Positions 1 through 9,092 of a DNA stretch of 64,000 nucleotides are shown here, piece after piece. This DNA comes from ZC4RG29 sp964521255 (GTDB taxonomy: Bacteria > Bacteroidota > Bacteroidia > Cytophagales > Cyclobacteriaceae): contig CAZFRM010000008.1 in NCBI GenBank assembly GCA_964521255.1, positions 62,001-126,000 of the forward strand, read 5' to 3'. The position numbers and the translations under genes are program-made. The notes under the pieces are model-generated. The model saw nothing but the letters and a program-made list of their open reading frames with translations. It did no database searches and was not told where the DNA came from. Numbering within the stretch: position 1 is the stretch's first letter; every line of letters starts with the position of its first letter.

Positions 1-140
1 CCAAAAACATAATCCCAATAAAACAATTCATAGCGCCATGTCTTACCGGCTAGCTTTTGTGTATTTGCCCATGAGCCCCAACAGAGCATGGTGACGATGC
101 AAAACAGTACGGCGACGGAATAACTTTGTACGATAAACAT
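1..140 (-). CDS. GRP/DMT-type sugar permease, N-terminus only (runs off the window)
   Basis: Only the first 46 codons are present, reading from the ATG at 140 leftwards and cut by the window edge. The translation starts MFIVQSYSVAVLFCIVTMLC and continues WGSWANTQKLAGKTWRYELF. It has a first membrane helix followed by the WGSWAN and the KTWRYELFYWDYV segment that I associate with the glucose/ribose-porter (GRP) branch of the drug/metabolite transporter superfamily in Bacteroidota. Its start codon directly abuts the stop codon of the ADP-ribosylglycohydrolase gene, with no spacer, so the two are almost certainly co-transcribed. It would sit in the inner membrane and probably imports the sugar released by its neighbour. 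The family call comes from a short stretch only. Confidence 0.72.
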   Translation of the reverse strand, partial: MFIVQSYSVAVLFCIVTMLCWGSWANTQKLAGKTWRYELFYWDYVF

Positions 141-1700
141 TTACTTCACGGTTTTAGGTTGGCTGTCATAAATAAGAAGATTGGATAAATGCACTTCGAA
201 ATCAGGATTCGGTTTTACATGTTTTATTGTGACGGTATGTTTTCCGGGAGCAAGCTGATATTTCCAGAAAAGCTCATGCCGCCGTTTAATATAACTCGCC
301 GGAAGTTTTGCTGTCTCTACTTTTTCGTTATCAATATACAGGTCTGCGGTAGCAAAATAGTCTCCCTTGTAATCCCAGCTTGATCCTTTTACCGGGTCAC
401 ACCATCCCATCATCACAAATCCAATACCTTCAAATTCAAATGTATATTCACCTTTCAGTAATTCATTAACAGATCTCTTTTCTACCGGATAGTGCCCGGT
501 AAAACCTTGCTCGAGTCGAACGGTTTCGGGTTGCTGAACTTTGATCGTCACAGCGTCCTCGGTCACTTTTCCACCGTTGCGTTCAATTACCTGTAGCGAA
601 TGTTTGAATCCCAGGGCATAAACATCATTCAATGACATCGTCGTGTATTTGAAGTCGATATCTTCAGCGTCTTTCAATCCCATTTTCCAGTAAGAAGGAA
701 TGTTATCATAGCCCAGCATTGTGCCCAATATTCCGCCGGCTGATGAAGGATTGCAATCGGAATCCTGGCCTGCGCGTGTGGAGACATCCATGGTCTTGGT
801 AAAGTCACCATTTCCATAAAGTAATCCCAGCACAATGTAGGCAGCATTGATTTTTGCATCGATGTTGAATGAGGTGAACACACCGTCCGGACAACCCACA
901 TCGTCAGACCATTTCTTTTGTATTTCAAACCAGTTGCTCTTCCAGCCGTCAGGATATTGCTCATGCCATTGAATAACATCCTGGATGCATTTGTAAAATG
1001 TGCTTTCAGAGGGGATCGTCTTCAGTGCTTCTTTAACAACATAATGAATATCGTCTGATACAAACGCCAGGGAATACATAGCGCCTACATACACACCACC
1101 GTACCAGCCATCGCCATAGTTCATGATGTGACCAATACCATCTCCGATAGCGGCAGCAGTGTTCGGCATGCCGGGTGACATCAGACCCGAAAAGTCGGCT
1201 TCGATCTGAAAGTCAATATCATCGGCATGAGGATTGTTCAGCCAGTGGCCGGACTCCGGAGGCATAATTCCGTTCAGTATGTTATAACGGCCGGCCTGGT
1301 TGGCGTGCCACAAAACATACTCGGCATTGGCATACGCCTTTGCATGAGATTCCACGGGTGCATCAAGTCCTTCCTTTTCAAAGACGTCAACAAAGGTAAG
1401 GTCCATATACAAGTCATCGTACAGACCCGGTGAGTCGATCATGGTCTTGCGGATATATCCGTCATACCATACGATGGGCTGGTAATCGTTGATCATGGTT
1501 CCTTCAAACCGGAATTCCGTAGGACCGCCAAAAGTGACGCCAATCACCTGTCCGGCCCAGCCACCTTTTATCTTGTCCTGGAGCACTGTTTTCGACAGCG
1601 TAATTTCACTGGGTAGAGTTTCTTTTTTTTCTGTTGCTGGTTGCTGGCAGGCGCATAACCCGGCGAGCATAAGGTAAAGTGGTCTAAAGATTTTTCTCAT
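141..1700 (-). CDS. Exported ADP-ribosylglycohydrolase-fold lipoprotein
   Basis: 519 residues. The N-terminus is a lipoprotein signal (hydrophobic LYLMLAGLCAC, probable lipidated Cys18), so the enzyme is exported. The ADP-ribosylglycohydrolase fold covers about residues 40-370. It starts with KGGWAGQVIG, has an acidic metal-binding YDDLYMDLTF (Asp95/96/100), and ends with the second metal motif RAGQDSDCNPSSAGG (Asp313, Asp315). This family uses two Mg2+ ions to hydrolyse N- or O-glycosidic bonds to ADP-ribose or related ribosides. Residues ~395-519 form an extra beta-rich C-terminal domain. The gene lies between a sugar permease (0 bp downstream) and a divergent ribokinase, which points to ribose salvage from a riboside. 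The exact substrate cannot be read from the sequence. Confidence 0.85.
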   Translation of the reverse strand: MRKIFRPLYLMLAGLCACQQPATEKKETLPSEITLSKTVLQDKIKGGWAGQVIGVTFGGPTEFRFEGTMINDYQPIVWYDGYIRKTMIDSPGLYDDLYMDLTFVDVFEKEGLDAPVESHAKAYANAEYVLWHANQAGRYNILNGIMPPESGHWLNNPHADDIDFQIEADFSGLMSPGMPNTAAAIGDGIGHIMNYGDGWYGGVYVGAMYSLAFVSDDIHYVVKEALKTIPSESTFYKCIQDVIQWHEQYPDGWKSNWFEIQKKWSDDVGCPDGVFTSFNIDAKINAAYIVLGLLYGNGDFTKTMDVSTRAGQDSDCNPSSAGGILGTMLGYDNIPSYWKMGLKDAEDIDFKYTTMSLNDVYALGFKHSLQVIERNGGKVTEDAVTIKVQQPETVRLEQGFTGHYPVEKRSVNELLKGEYTFEFEGIGFVMMGWCDPVKGSSWDYKGDYFATADLYIDNEKVETAKLPASYIKRRHELFWKYQLAPGKHTVTIKHVKPNPDFEVHLSNLLIYDSQPKTVK

Positions 1701-1725
1701 GGTTAATCGGTCTGGTGAACAATAT

Positions 1726-1869
1726 TCAATTTACTGATGAATCAAGAATATCAAACAAGCTCAGATATCCTTTCTCCCCTTGCTGAAGATCTGTCGTCAG
1801 CCGGAAGTATCGCTTTTCCGACTTGCTCATCGATTTGACCAGTGAAAAAAGGTGCTCTATTGAATACAT
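1726..1869 (-). pseudogene. 47-codon remnant of a Bacteroidota-type conserved protein N-terminus
   Basis: An ATG at 1869 opens a 47-codon frame containing FSLVKSMSKSEKRYFRL and EKGYLSLFDILD, ending at a TGA 25 bp before the ADP-ribosylglycohydrolase start. The SLSKSEKRYFKLF...LFDAID pattern is what I recall from the start of a roughly 450-550 residue helical/TPR-like protein common in Bacteroidota. Here it stops after the first ~45 residues and nothing recognisable follows. A truncated remnant is therefore the best reading. A genuine small protein is the alternative. It has the same strand as its neighbour and could serve as a leader. Confidence 0.4.
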
Positions 1870-2064
1870 AGGATTACCTGATCTTAAAAATCAAAAATTT
1901 AGTATATGTCCGGTAAATTCAATAATTTTTGTCAATTCGAAGAGAAACTGTTCATAAAGATTGATTGTGTACTTATTAGGATTAGCTAAACAAGCTAAAA
2001 ATGGTGTGCTTTTTTTATAGCACATCAAATACTTTTGGCCACTCATTTTAAGAACAAAAATTTT

Positions 2065-2988
2065 ATGGGTATACCTATTTATGTAGTTGGCAGCTCGAAT
2101 ACAGACATGGTAGTGAAGGCAGATAAATTGCCGTCGCCGGGAGAGACTGTCATCGGAGGATCGTTTCTCATGAATCCGGGCGGAAAAGGTGCAAACCAGG
2201 CGGTGACGGCTTCAAGACTGGGCGGTAATGTAACCTTCGTAGCGAGCATCGGAAATGATATTTTCGGAAGGCAGGCGATGCAGCAATTCCAACGTGAAAA
2301 GATCAATACCACTTTTATTACAACCGACAAAGACCATCCCTCTGGTGTGGCCCTCATTAACGTGGATGCCAAAGGTGAGAATAGCATTGCGGTAGCGCCG
2401 GGTGCAAATGCACAGTTAAGTATTATCAAAGTTGAACAGGCGTTAAAATCAATCAGTGATCATGGAATATTGCTGCTGCAACTTGAAATACCTTTAGATA
2501 CCGTTGAGTATGCTGTGGAGCAAGGGTATAAGAATAATCTGAAAGTAATTCTCAATCCTGCCCCGGCCAATAGCCTCAGCGAAGAAGTATTCAAACATAT
2601 CTTTGTGATTACGCCCAATGAATCGGAGGCTGAACTTCTCACCGGAATTCGCGTGACTAACCTTGAATCAGCGGAGGAAGCCGCCGCGGTATTGCATAAG
2701 AAAGGTGTAAGGAATGTGGTGATTACACTGGGTGCAAAAGGCGCTTATCTGTCTAATGACGTAACAAAACAAATGATTCCTGCACCTCCCGTTACGGCCG
2801 TAGATACCACTGCAGCAGGGGATTGCTTTAATGGAGCACTGGCCGTAGCGCTCAGTGAAAATAAATCACTGGATGCGGCGGTGGCCTTTGCATGCAAAGC
2901 AGCTTCTATATCGGTTACCCGCATGGGTGCACAATCATCTTTACCTTACCGTAAAGAGCTTGATGAATTGTCGCTTGCCCTGTTGTAG
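2065..2988 (+). CDS. rbsK: Ribokinase (PfkB family)
   Basis: 307 residues from the ATG at 2065. A longer reading from a TTG at 2035 exists, but the protein then gains ten non-conserved residues, and ribokinases normally begin close to the IPIYVVGSSNTD strand. The family features are all present: substrate-binding NPGGKGANQAV (res 37-47), NPAPAN (164-169), TPNESEAELLTG (183-194), GAKGAYL (223-229) and the catalytic-base motif DTTAAGDCFNGA with Asp253. The length matches E. coli RbsK. It phosphorylates ribose to ribose-5-phosphate in the cytosol. It is divergent from the ADP-ribosylglycohydrolase/permease pair, and all three fit one riboside-salvage pathway. The divergent spacer probably holds both promoters. 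Confidence 0.92.
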   Translation: MGIPIYVVGSSNTDMVVKADKLPSPGETVIGGSFLMNPGGKGANQAVTASRLGGNVTFVASIGNDIFGRQAMQQFQREKINTTFITTDKDHPSGVALINVDAKGENSIAVAPGANAQLSIIKVEQALKSISDHGILLLQLEIPLDTVEYAVEQGYKNNLKVILNPAPANSLSEEVFKHIFVITPNESEAELLTGIRVTNLESAEEAAAVLHKKGVRNVVITLGAKGAYLSNDVTKQMIPAPPVTAVDTTAAGDCFNGALAVALSENKSLDAAVAFACKAASISVTRMGAQSSLPYRKELDELSLALL

Positions 2989-3155
2989 GAAGGGCAAAAA
3001 AAGGCCTTGAAATTTTTTGTGTTATTTAGTGTTTTCGTGCTTTAGTGGCTGGCTTACATTTTTGAGTAAATGAAGCCGTCAAAAAACACAAACGTATCTG
3101 CTCTTTGCTACTAAACGCAGTAGCACAAATTGATCATATGAAATCAACTTAACGT

Positions 3156-4688
3156 ATGGTAACGCCGAGAGGGTTTATTAAAAATTTCTTTTACCTTTTT
3201 ATCTTCTTCACAATTCCTGTGTTTTCACAAAAGATTGTGGATAAAAATGAAACGCTGTTAAAAGAAAAGTACAGACCTCAATTTCACTTTAGTCCGCTGA
3301 CAAAGTGGGCGAACGATCCCAATGGACTCGTTTACTACGAAGGCGAATATCATTTGTTCTATCAGCACTTTCCCGATAGCAGTGTCTGGGGACCGATGCA
3401 CTGGGGGCATGCTGTTTCTAAGGATCTCATTCATTGGGAACATCTTCCCATCGCCCTTTATCCCGATAGTCTTGGCTATATTTTTTCCGGAAGTATTGTT
3501 GTGGACTGGAAAAATTCCAGCGGGTTTAGTTCTTCAACAACGCCCCCCCTGGTGGCTATATTCACTTATCATGATCCGGTGAAAGATAGGAAAGGTGAGC
3601 AATGTCAATCGCAGGCTGTTGCTTATAGTACCGACAAAGGAAGAACATGGACGACATATAGAAACAACCCGGTATTGACGAGTCCGGGTATTTGGAACTT
3701 CCGTGATCCGAAAGTGAGGTTTTTTGAAAAGAGCAATAAGTGGATTATGACATTGGCCTGTGGTGATCACGTTCGTTTTTATTCGTCACCGGATTTGCTG
3801 CGTTGGCGTTTGGAAAGTGAGTTCGGTAAGGATGCCGGATTCCATGGAGGCGTATGGGAATGTCCTGACCTGGTTCCTTTGAAAGTGCAGGGTACTAATG
3901 AAACAAAATGGATCTTAATTGTAAGTATAAATCCAGGCGGTCTTAATGGTGGATCAGCCACGCAATACTTTACAGGAGATTTTGATGGCAAGACATTTTC
4001 AGCAGATTCAAAGGAAGGTAAGTGGGTTGATTACGGCACCGACAATTATGCTGGCGTTACATGGTCAGATCTTCCAAAAGAAAAAGACCGTCAGATTTTT
4101 TTAGGATGGATGAGCAACTGGCAGTACGCCGACAAGGTTCCCACTACCATTTGGCGTAATGCGATGACATTGCCTCGCGAGCTTAAGTTAAAAAAAATAG
4201 CTAACGACTACATTCTTTTATCAACACCAGTTCAGGAAGCAGCAAGCCTCAGGCAGGAATCCAGGAATATTCTTGATCCGCTTTCTTCTTCGCAGCAAGT
4301 GGAGACAGGCGACTTGTTTGAGTTGGATCTCATAGTGGATATCCCGGCAGGAAAAAAATGTTCTCTTGTTCTCACGAATGCGAACAATGAATCTGTCATT
4401 CTTTCTGTAGATGATAAAATGGTGTTCGACCGTACACGCGCGGGTGTAGTAGAATTTGAAAAAGGTTTTGCTGCAAAACATTATGCAGCGAGGCCATCGG
4501 GTACACGCATTCGACTCAATCTTTTTGTTGACACTTCCTCCATTGAAGTTTTTGCCAATAATGGTGAGGTTGTCATGACGGAACTTGTTTTTCCAACATC
4601 ACCATTCTCTAAAATTTCTGTTAACGCTGACCAAGGTGTGGAAATCAAAGAAGCGACACTTTACAGGTTAAAAACAATCTGGCCATAG
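3156..4688 (+). CDS. Secreted GH32 fructan beta-fructosidase (levanase/inulinase type)
   Basis: 510 residues with a signal peptide ending around IPVFSQ (res ~25). The five-blade propeller of GH32 carries all three acidic residues of the active site: the nucleophile Asp54 in WANDPNG, Asp184 in NFRDPK (transition-state stabiliser), and Glu235 in the ECPDL acid/base motif. The C-terminal beta-sandwich (res ~370-510) includes the typical SIEVFANNGE segment. The family hydrolyses beta-fructosyl linkages of levan, inulin or sucrose. Export points to extracellular or periplasmic use. It follows ribokinase by ~170 bp on the same strand, but co-transcription is uncertain. No SusC/D pair lies next to it, so the fructan specificity (beta-2,1 or beta-2,6) cannot be inferred from context. 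Confidence 0.92.
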   Translation: MVTPRGFIKNFFYLFIFFTIPVFSQKIVDKNETLLKEKYRPQFHFSPLTKWANDPNGLVYYEGEYHLFYQHFPDSSVWGPMHWGHAVSKDLIHWEHLPIALYPDSLGYIFSGSIVVDWKNSSGFSSSTTPPLVAIFTYHDPVKDRKGEQCQSQAVAYSTDKGRTWTTYRNNPVLTSPGIWNFRDPKVRFFEKSNKWIMTLACGDHVRFYSSPDLLRWRLESEFGKDAGFHGGVWECPDLVPLKVQGTNETKWILIVSINPGGLNGGSATQYFTGDFDGKTFSADSKEGKWVDYGTDNYAGVTWSDLPKEKDRQIFLGWMSNWQYADKVPTTIWRNAMTLPRELKLKKIANDYILLSTPVQEAASLRQESRNILDPLSSSQQVETGDLFELDLIVDIPAGKKCSLVLTNANNESVILSVDDKMVFDRTRAGVVEFEKGFAAKHYAARPSGTRIRLNLFVDTSSIEVFANNGEVVMTELVFPTSPFSKISVNADQGVEIKEATLYRLKTIWP

Positions 4689-4839
4689 ACTTCACCGGGT
4701 TCCGATACTCGGACAAAACGCAAAAAGAAAGATTTCAAACTGATACATTTCCTGAAGAAAGGAATTTCAGATAGATGATAGAATTCTTAATTTGTACTGC
4801 CGGGATCAGACTACAAATCCGGATGTAAAAACAAGGAAC

Positions 4840-5079
4840 ATGAAAACTATGACCTGCAAAGAATTGGGCGGTGCATGCAATCAAACATTCAGCGCCAATA
4901 CATTTGACGAGATTGCTATGATGGTCAGCAAACACGCTCGCGAAATGGTCCAACAAGGCGATGCTGCCCATATCCAGGCAATGAACGAAATGCGTAACAA
5001 CATGACGTCTCCTGACGCGATGAGTGCCTGGATGGATGACAAGCGAAAAGCATTTAACGCATTGCCAAACAATGAATGA
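4840..5079 (+). CDS. DUF1059 family small protein
   Basis: 79 residues from the ATG at 4840, which is preceded by a plausible AAGGA ribosome-binding site (4833-4837). An upstream TTG extension is rejected. The sequence has the DUF1059 signature: MTCKELGGACNQTFSANTF near the start, followed by DEIAMMVSKHAREMV. Cysteines at positions 5 and 12 are characteristic. Members are small, cytosolic and of unknown function, sometimes suggested to bind metal through the cysteines. The C-terminal third (MTSPDAMSAWMDDKRKAFNA) is an amphipathic helix. It stands alone between GH32 and a decayed gene on the opposite strand. Confidence 0.8.
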   Translation: MKTMTCKELGGACNQTFSANTFDEIAMMVSKHAREMVQQGDAAHIQAMNEMRNNMTSPDAMSAWMDDKRKAFNALPNNE

Positions 5080-5101
5080 TAGGGCAGCTTTTTACAGTTG
5101 A

Positions 5102-5352
5102 TTAATTATTATTATTCAACGCTAACCCGGCAATGATTTCCTGTTTAACTGCGTTGGCAAGGTCTTCAATTTTGATCTTCTCCACTTACAGAACTCTTGA
5201 AAGCTTCCAATGCTTTTCTTCTTATCACCTGTCAATAAGTATTGATTAGCCTCTTGCATAGCCACCTGGTAATTCATCGGTCCCAAGACCTGATGAACAC
5301 CGGTCACAATGTTGCGTATTATCAAAAGTTTAGAAATCGTGTATGCTTGCAT
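5102..5352 (-). pseudogene. Frameshifted small gene of unknown family
   Basis: Three frames give one continuous-looking protein. An ATG at 5352 opens MQAYTISKLLIIRNIVTGVH and leads to ANQYLLTGDKKK. The coherent reading then shifts frame to ALEAFKSSVSGEDQ, and shifts again to KIEDLANAVKQEIIAGLALN, ending at a TAA at 5102. The original would have been ~80-85 residues, mostly helical. In the first frame alone the protein ends in a basic, non-helical tail, which is why I treat it as broken by two small indels. No family was recognised. Sequencing error is possible but would need two errors within 60 bases. Confidence 0.45.
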
Positions 5353-5933
5353 CGCCGGATCTTATTAATCGTTTAGTGATTTAGTGCTACTTAGTTCATT
5401 CAATAATCTATGATACAAACGAAAAAATGGCAGTAAGCAAATGGCAATAGGCAATCTTGCCTATTGCGATTGCCTACTTTTCAACATTGGTTAATATCTG
5501 TTGATAAAATGTTTTATGTTAGTAAATGATGCTCTCATTAATAAGATGGCTGACATAATTTCAAGCACATCCTTTTGACTGAGGTTTTTATTCAACCATG
5601 CCTTTTCATCTTCCTTAGCAATGAAAAGAAAGGTTTTTGATTTTTTTTAATTCGATTAAACGGAATTTAGATTATTCTCATCAGTGGCTCATTTTATCTG
5701 CCACCGTTTGAACGCTCCAATTCTTAACAACAACATTTTCGGAACTTTTTTTCTGTAATCGTTAGAAGTAACTTTTTAGTAACATTCCCTACATCACACA
5801 ATAACAAGCTTGTTTTAACGATACATTGTGTTGTAAAACATTACAAGGCCAATATATCCTATTGCGCCCAGGGGTTATGGTAGTGTTTTTAATGGCAAAG
5901 TCTACGCTTTGTTTAATCTAAACCATATACCCT
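5353..5933. other. 581-bp AT-rich spacer upstream of the susC-like gene
   Basis: No intact gene. It contains a long hairpin (5432-5478, listed separately). It also has an open minus-strand run ending at TAA 5491 that reads KTFLFIAKEDEKAWLNKNLS and continues for about 30 more codons but lacks a start codon, so it may be another remnant. A small palindrome TTGTAAAACATTACAA lies at 5831-5846, about 90 bp before the susC start and well placed for an operator or promoter element. The FecR-SusC stem-loop seen in the other two SusC loci is absent here. Confidence 0.5.
5432..5478. repeat. Long imperfect inverted repeat (hairpin), REP-like spacer element
   Basis: The core arms GCAATAGGCAA (5444-5454) and TTGCCTATTGC (5457-5467) are perfectly complementary. 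The outer parts AGTAAGCAA and TTGCCTACT extend the pairing to about 22 bp per arm. A short T-run follows on the plus side. It is built from GGCAAT-like words, in the same way as the GTCATTG-word hairpin at 56599-56669. It could serve as a terminator or as a scattered palindromic element. Confidence 0.6.
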
Positions 5934-8900
5934 ATGCAGAAATGTTCTACTCTATCATTTCGGGGAAGGTACCTGTTGGCTACGCTACTGGGTTCTTGCC
6001 TGTTCGTCTACTCAGTACCGCTCCTGGCGCAGGAACGGGTTCTCAGTGGAGTTGTCCGCTCGATCGATGACAATACCACCCTTGCCGGTGTTAACGTCGT
6101 TCTTAAAGGCACTTCAATTGGTACCATTACGGATGTCAGTGGCAAGTATTCGCTAAAGGTGGAATCGGATGCCAGTACACTGGTATTCTCTTTTATTGGA
6201 TACCACACCATGGAAGTCGAGACCGGCGACCGTTCCGTGATCGATATTTCTTTGGGCCAGGATTCCAAACAGTTGGCAGAAGTTGTTGTAACTGCCCTTG
6301 GTATCGAACGGAATAAGAAATCACTCGGCTATGCTGTTCAGGGTGTCAAAGGCGAAACACTTACACAGGTGCCGACGCAGAATATTGTCAACAATCTCTC
6401 TGGCCGGGTGGCCGGGCTGCAGGTAATGGGCAATGCAACTCCCGGTGGAAGCCCGGAATATGTAATCCGGGGATTTTCATCGGTAAGCAACAACAACCAA
6501 CCACTTGTGGTGGTAGACGGTGTCCCCATTTCACAAACAACCAATGCGACATCGACAGACCGAAACAACAACCAACGGTTCGGTGGCGGTTTGTCAGAAA
6601 TCGATCCGAACAGCATTGCTGAAGTCAGTGTATTGAAAGGACCTAATGCGGCCGCTCTTTATGGTTCCCGCGCCGCCAACGGCGTCATCCTGGTGAAAAC
6701 CAAATCCGGCATGAAAGGCAAGGGGATCGGTGTCGATGTTAACTTCTCAACAACATTCGACGATCCGCTGGTAAAACCGGAGTTTCAAAATACATACGGT
6801 GGCGGATCAGGCTACACATGGTACGCAGACGGATGGAGTGGCACGGTGGACGGCTTTAAAGGAACCGCCGGCACGGACGAAAGCTGGGGTTCGCCCATGG
6901 ATGGCAGCCTGGTTCGTCATTGGTGGTCCGGTACCGAAACTGCCCCTCTCCTCCCTGAGCCCGACAACTGGGAACAATGGTGGCAAACAGGAAAAACGAT
7001 ATCTACCAACGTAGCGCTTAGCGGGGGTACAGAAAAAAGCACATTCCGAATGGCTGTGGGAAGAATGACCCAGGATGGCATGGCCTTCAACAACAACTTC
7101 TGGCGGAATAACTTCAGGCTGAACGCCACACATTCCTTCACTGATAAAATCTCACTTACAGCAGGCGGCGAATACATAAAGTCCGGGTCTGACAACCGCG
7201 GCTTTCAAAGCAATCAAACTTTTATCTGGCACCATCGCCACATTAACTATGACCAGTTAAGGAACTACCGGGACTACGCCGACGTGCACATTACTAAGGC
7301 TGGCGATACGGAACCTCCTAACTGGCAGCACCTGTACTTCACCAACCCCTATTTCACTGAAGAAGTATTGGTAAGGCCGAACGACAAGGATCGCTTCCTT
7401 GGAAACATTGCCCTGACCTATGACATAACGCCCTGGCTGAGTGTCATGGCACGAACAGGAACAGACTTCTGGACTGACACCCGGATTAACGTAACGGCTT
7501 ACGAACGCATCCGAAACGGATCCTTTGGCAGAGGGGCCTATAGCGAAGAAGTCCTGAGGAGCCAGGAATCCAATTCGGATATAATGGTAACGGTCAATAA
7601 GTCCATTTCCAAATTTTCAGTCATTGCGCAGGCAGGTGCAGTTCATCGCACCCAATACTATAAGAGAAATTATACACAAGTTCAGCAGTTGACCATCGAC
7701 GGCGTGTACAATACCGGCAACAATGCCAGTCCCAATGTCGATCAAAGCCTGATCGAAGAGAAAGAAGTCAACAGCATATTTGGATCCGTTCAACTCGGAT
7801 ATAACGACTACCTGTTTCTTGATGTAACCGGAAGGAACGATTGGTTCAGCACGCTGCCACCTGATAACTGGTCATTCTTCTATCCATCGGTTTCGTTAAG
7901 CGCAGTGGTTACAGAGATGTTGGGCTTGCAGAGTAACTTTCTCTCGTATGCCAAAGTGCGCGCAGGCTGGGCAAATGTAGGAAGCGATGGAAACCCCTAT
8001 CTTCTGGAGCAAGTGTTTGATCCAAAAGGCCTGTACGACGGCAGTGTTCCAAAGTTTGCAGAAAGCAAAAGCATTGCTAACGCTAATCTGAAACCAGAAA
8101 ACACAACCGGAATTGAAATTGGAGGCGAGTTCAAATTCCTGAGAGGAAGAATCGGATTGGATGTTACCTACTACAACCAATCGACGGTTGACCAAATTCT
8201 TCCAGTGGATATATCCCGCTCAACCGGGTACACCAGTCTGACATTGAACGCAGGTGAAATTCTCAACAAAGGGGTCGAGATAACATTGAGTGGTACGATT
8301 CTTAAAATGCCTTCAGGACTTACTTTCGATGCCGGGATAAACTTCGCCAGGAACAACAGCCAGGTGATTGAACTGGCCGAAGGTCTTTCTTCCCTTACGA
8401 TCTGGACTGAACGCGGTGCTTCACTGGAAGCGCGCGTAGGACAAGCGTATGGCAACTTCTACGGGAACAAATTCAACCGTACACCTGACGGTGAATTGAT
8501 ATTTACCAACGGATATCCCACCAACATACCCGGACAGCATGTGATTGGTAACATCACACCTGACTGGATCGGCGGTGCATTTGGTACACTGAAGTACAAG
8601 GGCTTGTCACTGAACTTCCTGTTTGATGTAAAAATGGGCGGAGACATCTACGACATGGGAACCAGCATTGCCCGGATCACCGGAGTACTCAAGGAAAGTG
8701 AGGCTGGTCGTGAAGAAGGAACCATTGGAGTAGGCGTTAAGAACATTGCAACTTCCGATGTTCCGGTATATGTGCCCAACGATGTGGTAGTACCCACCCG
8801 CCAACTCATGGGCTATTACAGCGGACGGCAATACCACGAAGCTGCAGTGTTTGATGCCAGCTACGTGAAACTGCGTGAACTGTCTCTTATCTACGCACTT

Positions 8901-9089
8901 CCTGCAAGGTTGTTTGAGAATAATTTTCTGCAAGGCGTTTCTGTTTCGCTGATTGGAAGAAACCTGGCCATTCTTTTTAAGAATACCACGCATATCGATC
9001 CTGAAGTGAGTGAAGGACGGTTGGGCTACAACTACGGACAGTTGCCCAGTTCAAGAAGTGTAGGTTTTAACATCAACGTAAAATTCTAA
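5934..9089 (+). CDS. SusC/RagA TonB-dependent outer-membrane transporter, without an STN domain
   Basis: 1051 residues. A signal peptide ends near VPLLAQ (res ~32). A carboxypeptidase-regulatory-like beta-sandwich domain follows (~33-115, with GVNVVLKGTSIGT and FSFIGYH), then the TonB plug (~118-260) with LAEVVVTALGIERN, VDGVPIS and the SusC hallmark LKGPNAAALYGSRAANGVI. The rest is the 22-strand barrel. It forms a lidded pair with the SusD-like protein 3 bp downstream and drives uptake across the outer membrane using TonB energy. Unlike the other two SusC proteins here it has no N-terminal STN domain and no FecR/sigma pair. The genes behind it encode amine-oxidising enzymes, so I infer an amino-acid or peptide-like ligand rather than a glycan. 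Confidence 0.93.
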   Translation: MQKCSTLSFRGRYLLATLLGSCLFVYSVPLLAQERVLSGVVRSIDDNTTLAGVNVVLKGTSIGTITDVSGKYSLKVESDASTLVFSFIGYHTMEVETGDRSVIDISLGQDSKQLAEVVVTALGIERNKKSLGYAVQGVKGETLTQVPTQNIVNNLSGRVAGLQVMGNATPGGSPEYVIRGFSSVSNNNQPLVVVDGVPISQTTNATSTDRNNNQRFGGGLSEIDPNSIAEVSVLKGPNAAALYGSRAANGVILVKTKSGMKGKGIGVDVNFSTTFDDPLVKPEFQNTYGGGSGYTWYADGWSGTVDGFKGTAGTDESWGSPMDGSLVRHWWSGTETAPLLPEPDNWEQWWQTGKTISTNVALSGGTEKSTFRMAVGRMTQDGMAFNNNFWRNNFRLNATHSFTDKISLTAGGEYIKSGSDNRGFQSNQTFIWHHRHINYDQLRNYRDYADVHITKAGDTEPPNWQHLYFTNPYFTEEVLVRPNDKDRFLGNIALTYDITPWLSVMARTGTDFWTDTRINVTAYERIRNGSFGRGAYSEEVLRSQESNSDIMVTVNKSISKFSVIAQAGAVHRTQYYKRNYTQVQQLTIDGVYNTGNNASPNVDQSLIEEKEVNSIFGSVQLGYNDYLFLDVTGRNDWFSTLPPDNWSFFYPSVSLSAVVTEMLGLQSNFLSYAKVRAGWANVGSDGNPYLLEQVFDPKGLYDGSVPKFAESKSIANANLKPENTTGIEIGGEFKFLRGRIGLDVTYYNQSTVDQILPVDISRSTGYTSLTLNAGEILNKGVEITLSGTILKMPSGLTFDAGINFARNNSQVIELAEGLSSLTIWTERGASLEARVGQAYGNFYGNKFNRTPDGELIFTNGYPTNIPGQHVIGNITPDWIGGAFGTLKYKGLSLNFLFDVKMGGDIYDMGTSIARITGVLKESEAGREEGTIGVGVKNIATSDVPVYVPNDVVVPTRQLMGYYSGRQYHEAAVFDASYVKLRELSLIYALPARLFENNFLQGVSVSLIGRNLAILFKNTTHIDPEVSEGRLGYNYGQLPSSRSVGFNINVKF

Positions 9090-9092
9090 CCT

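Noticed and set aside
2035..2064. TTG start giving a longer ribokinase
   Set aside because: The added ten residues are not conserved, and an ATG at 2065 sits right at the usual ribokinase N-terminus.
6807..7195. Overlapping minus-strand frames inside the SusC gene
   Set aside because: Shadow frames of a long conserved gene with no start context or family features.
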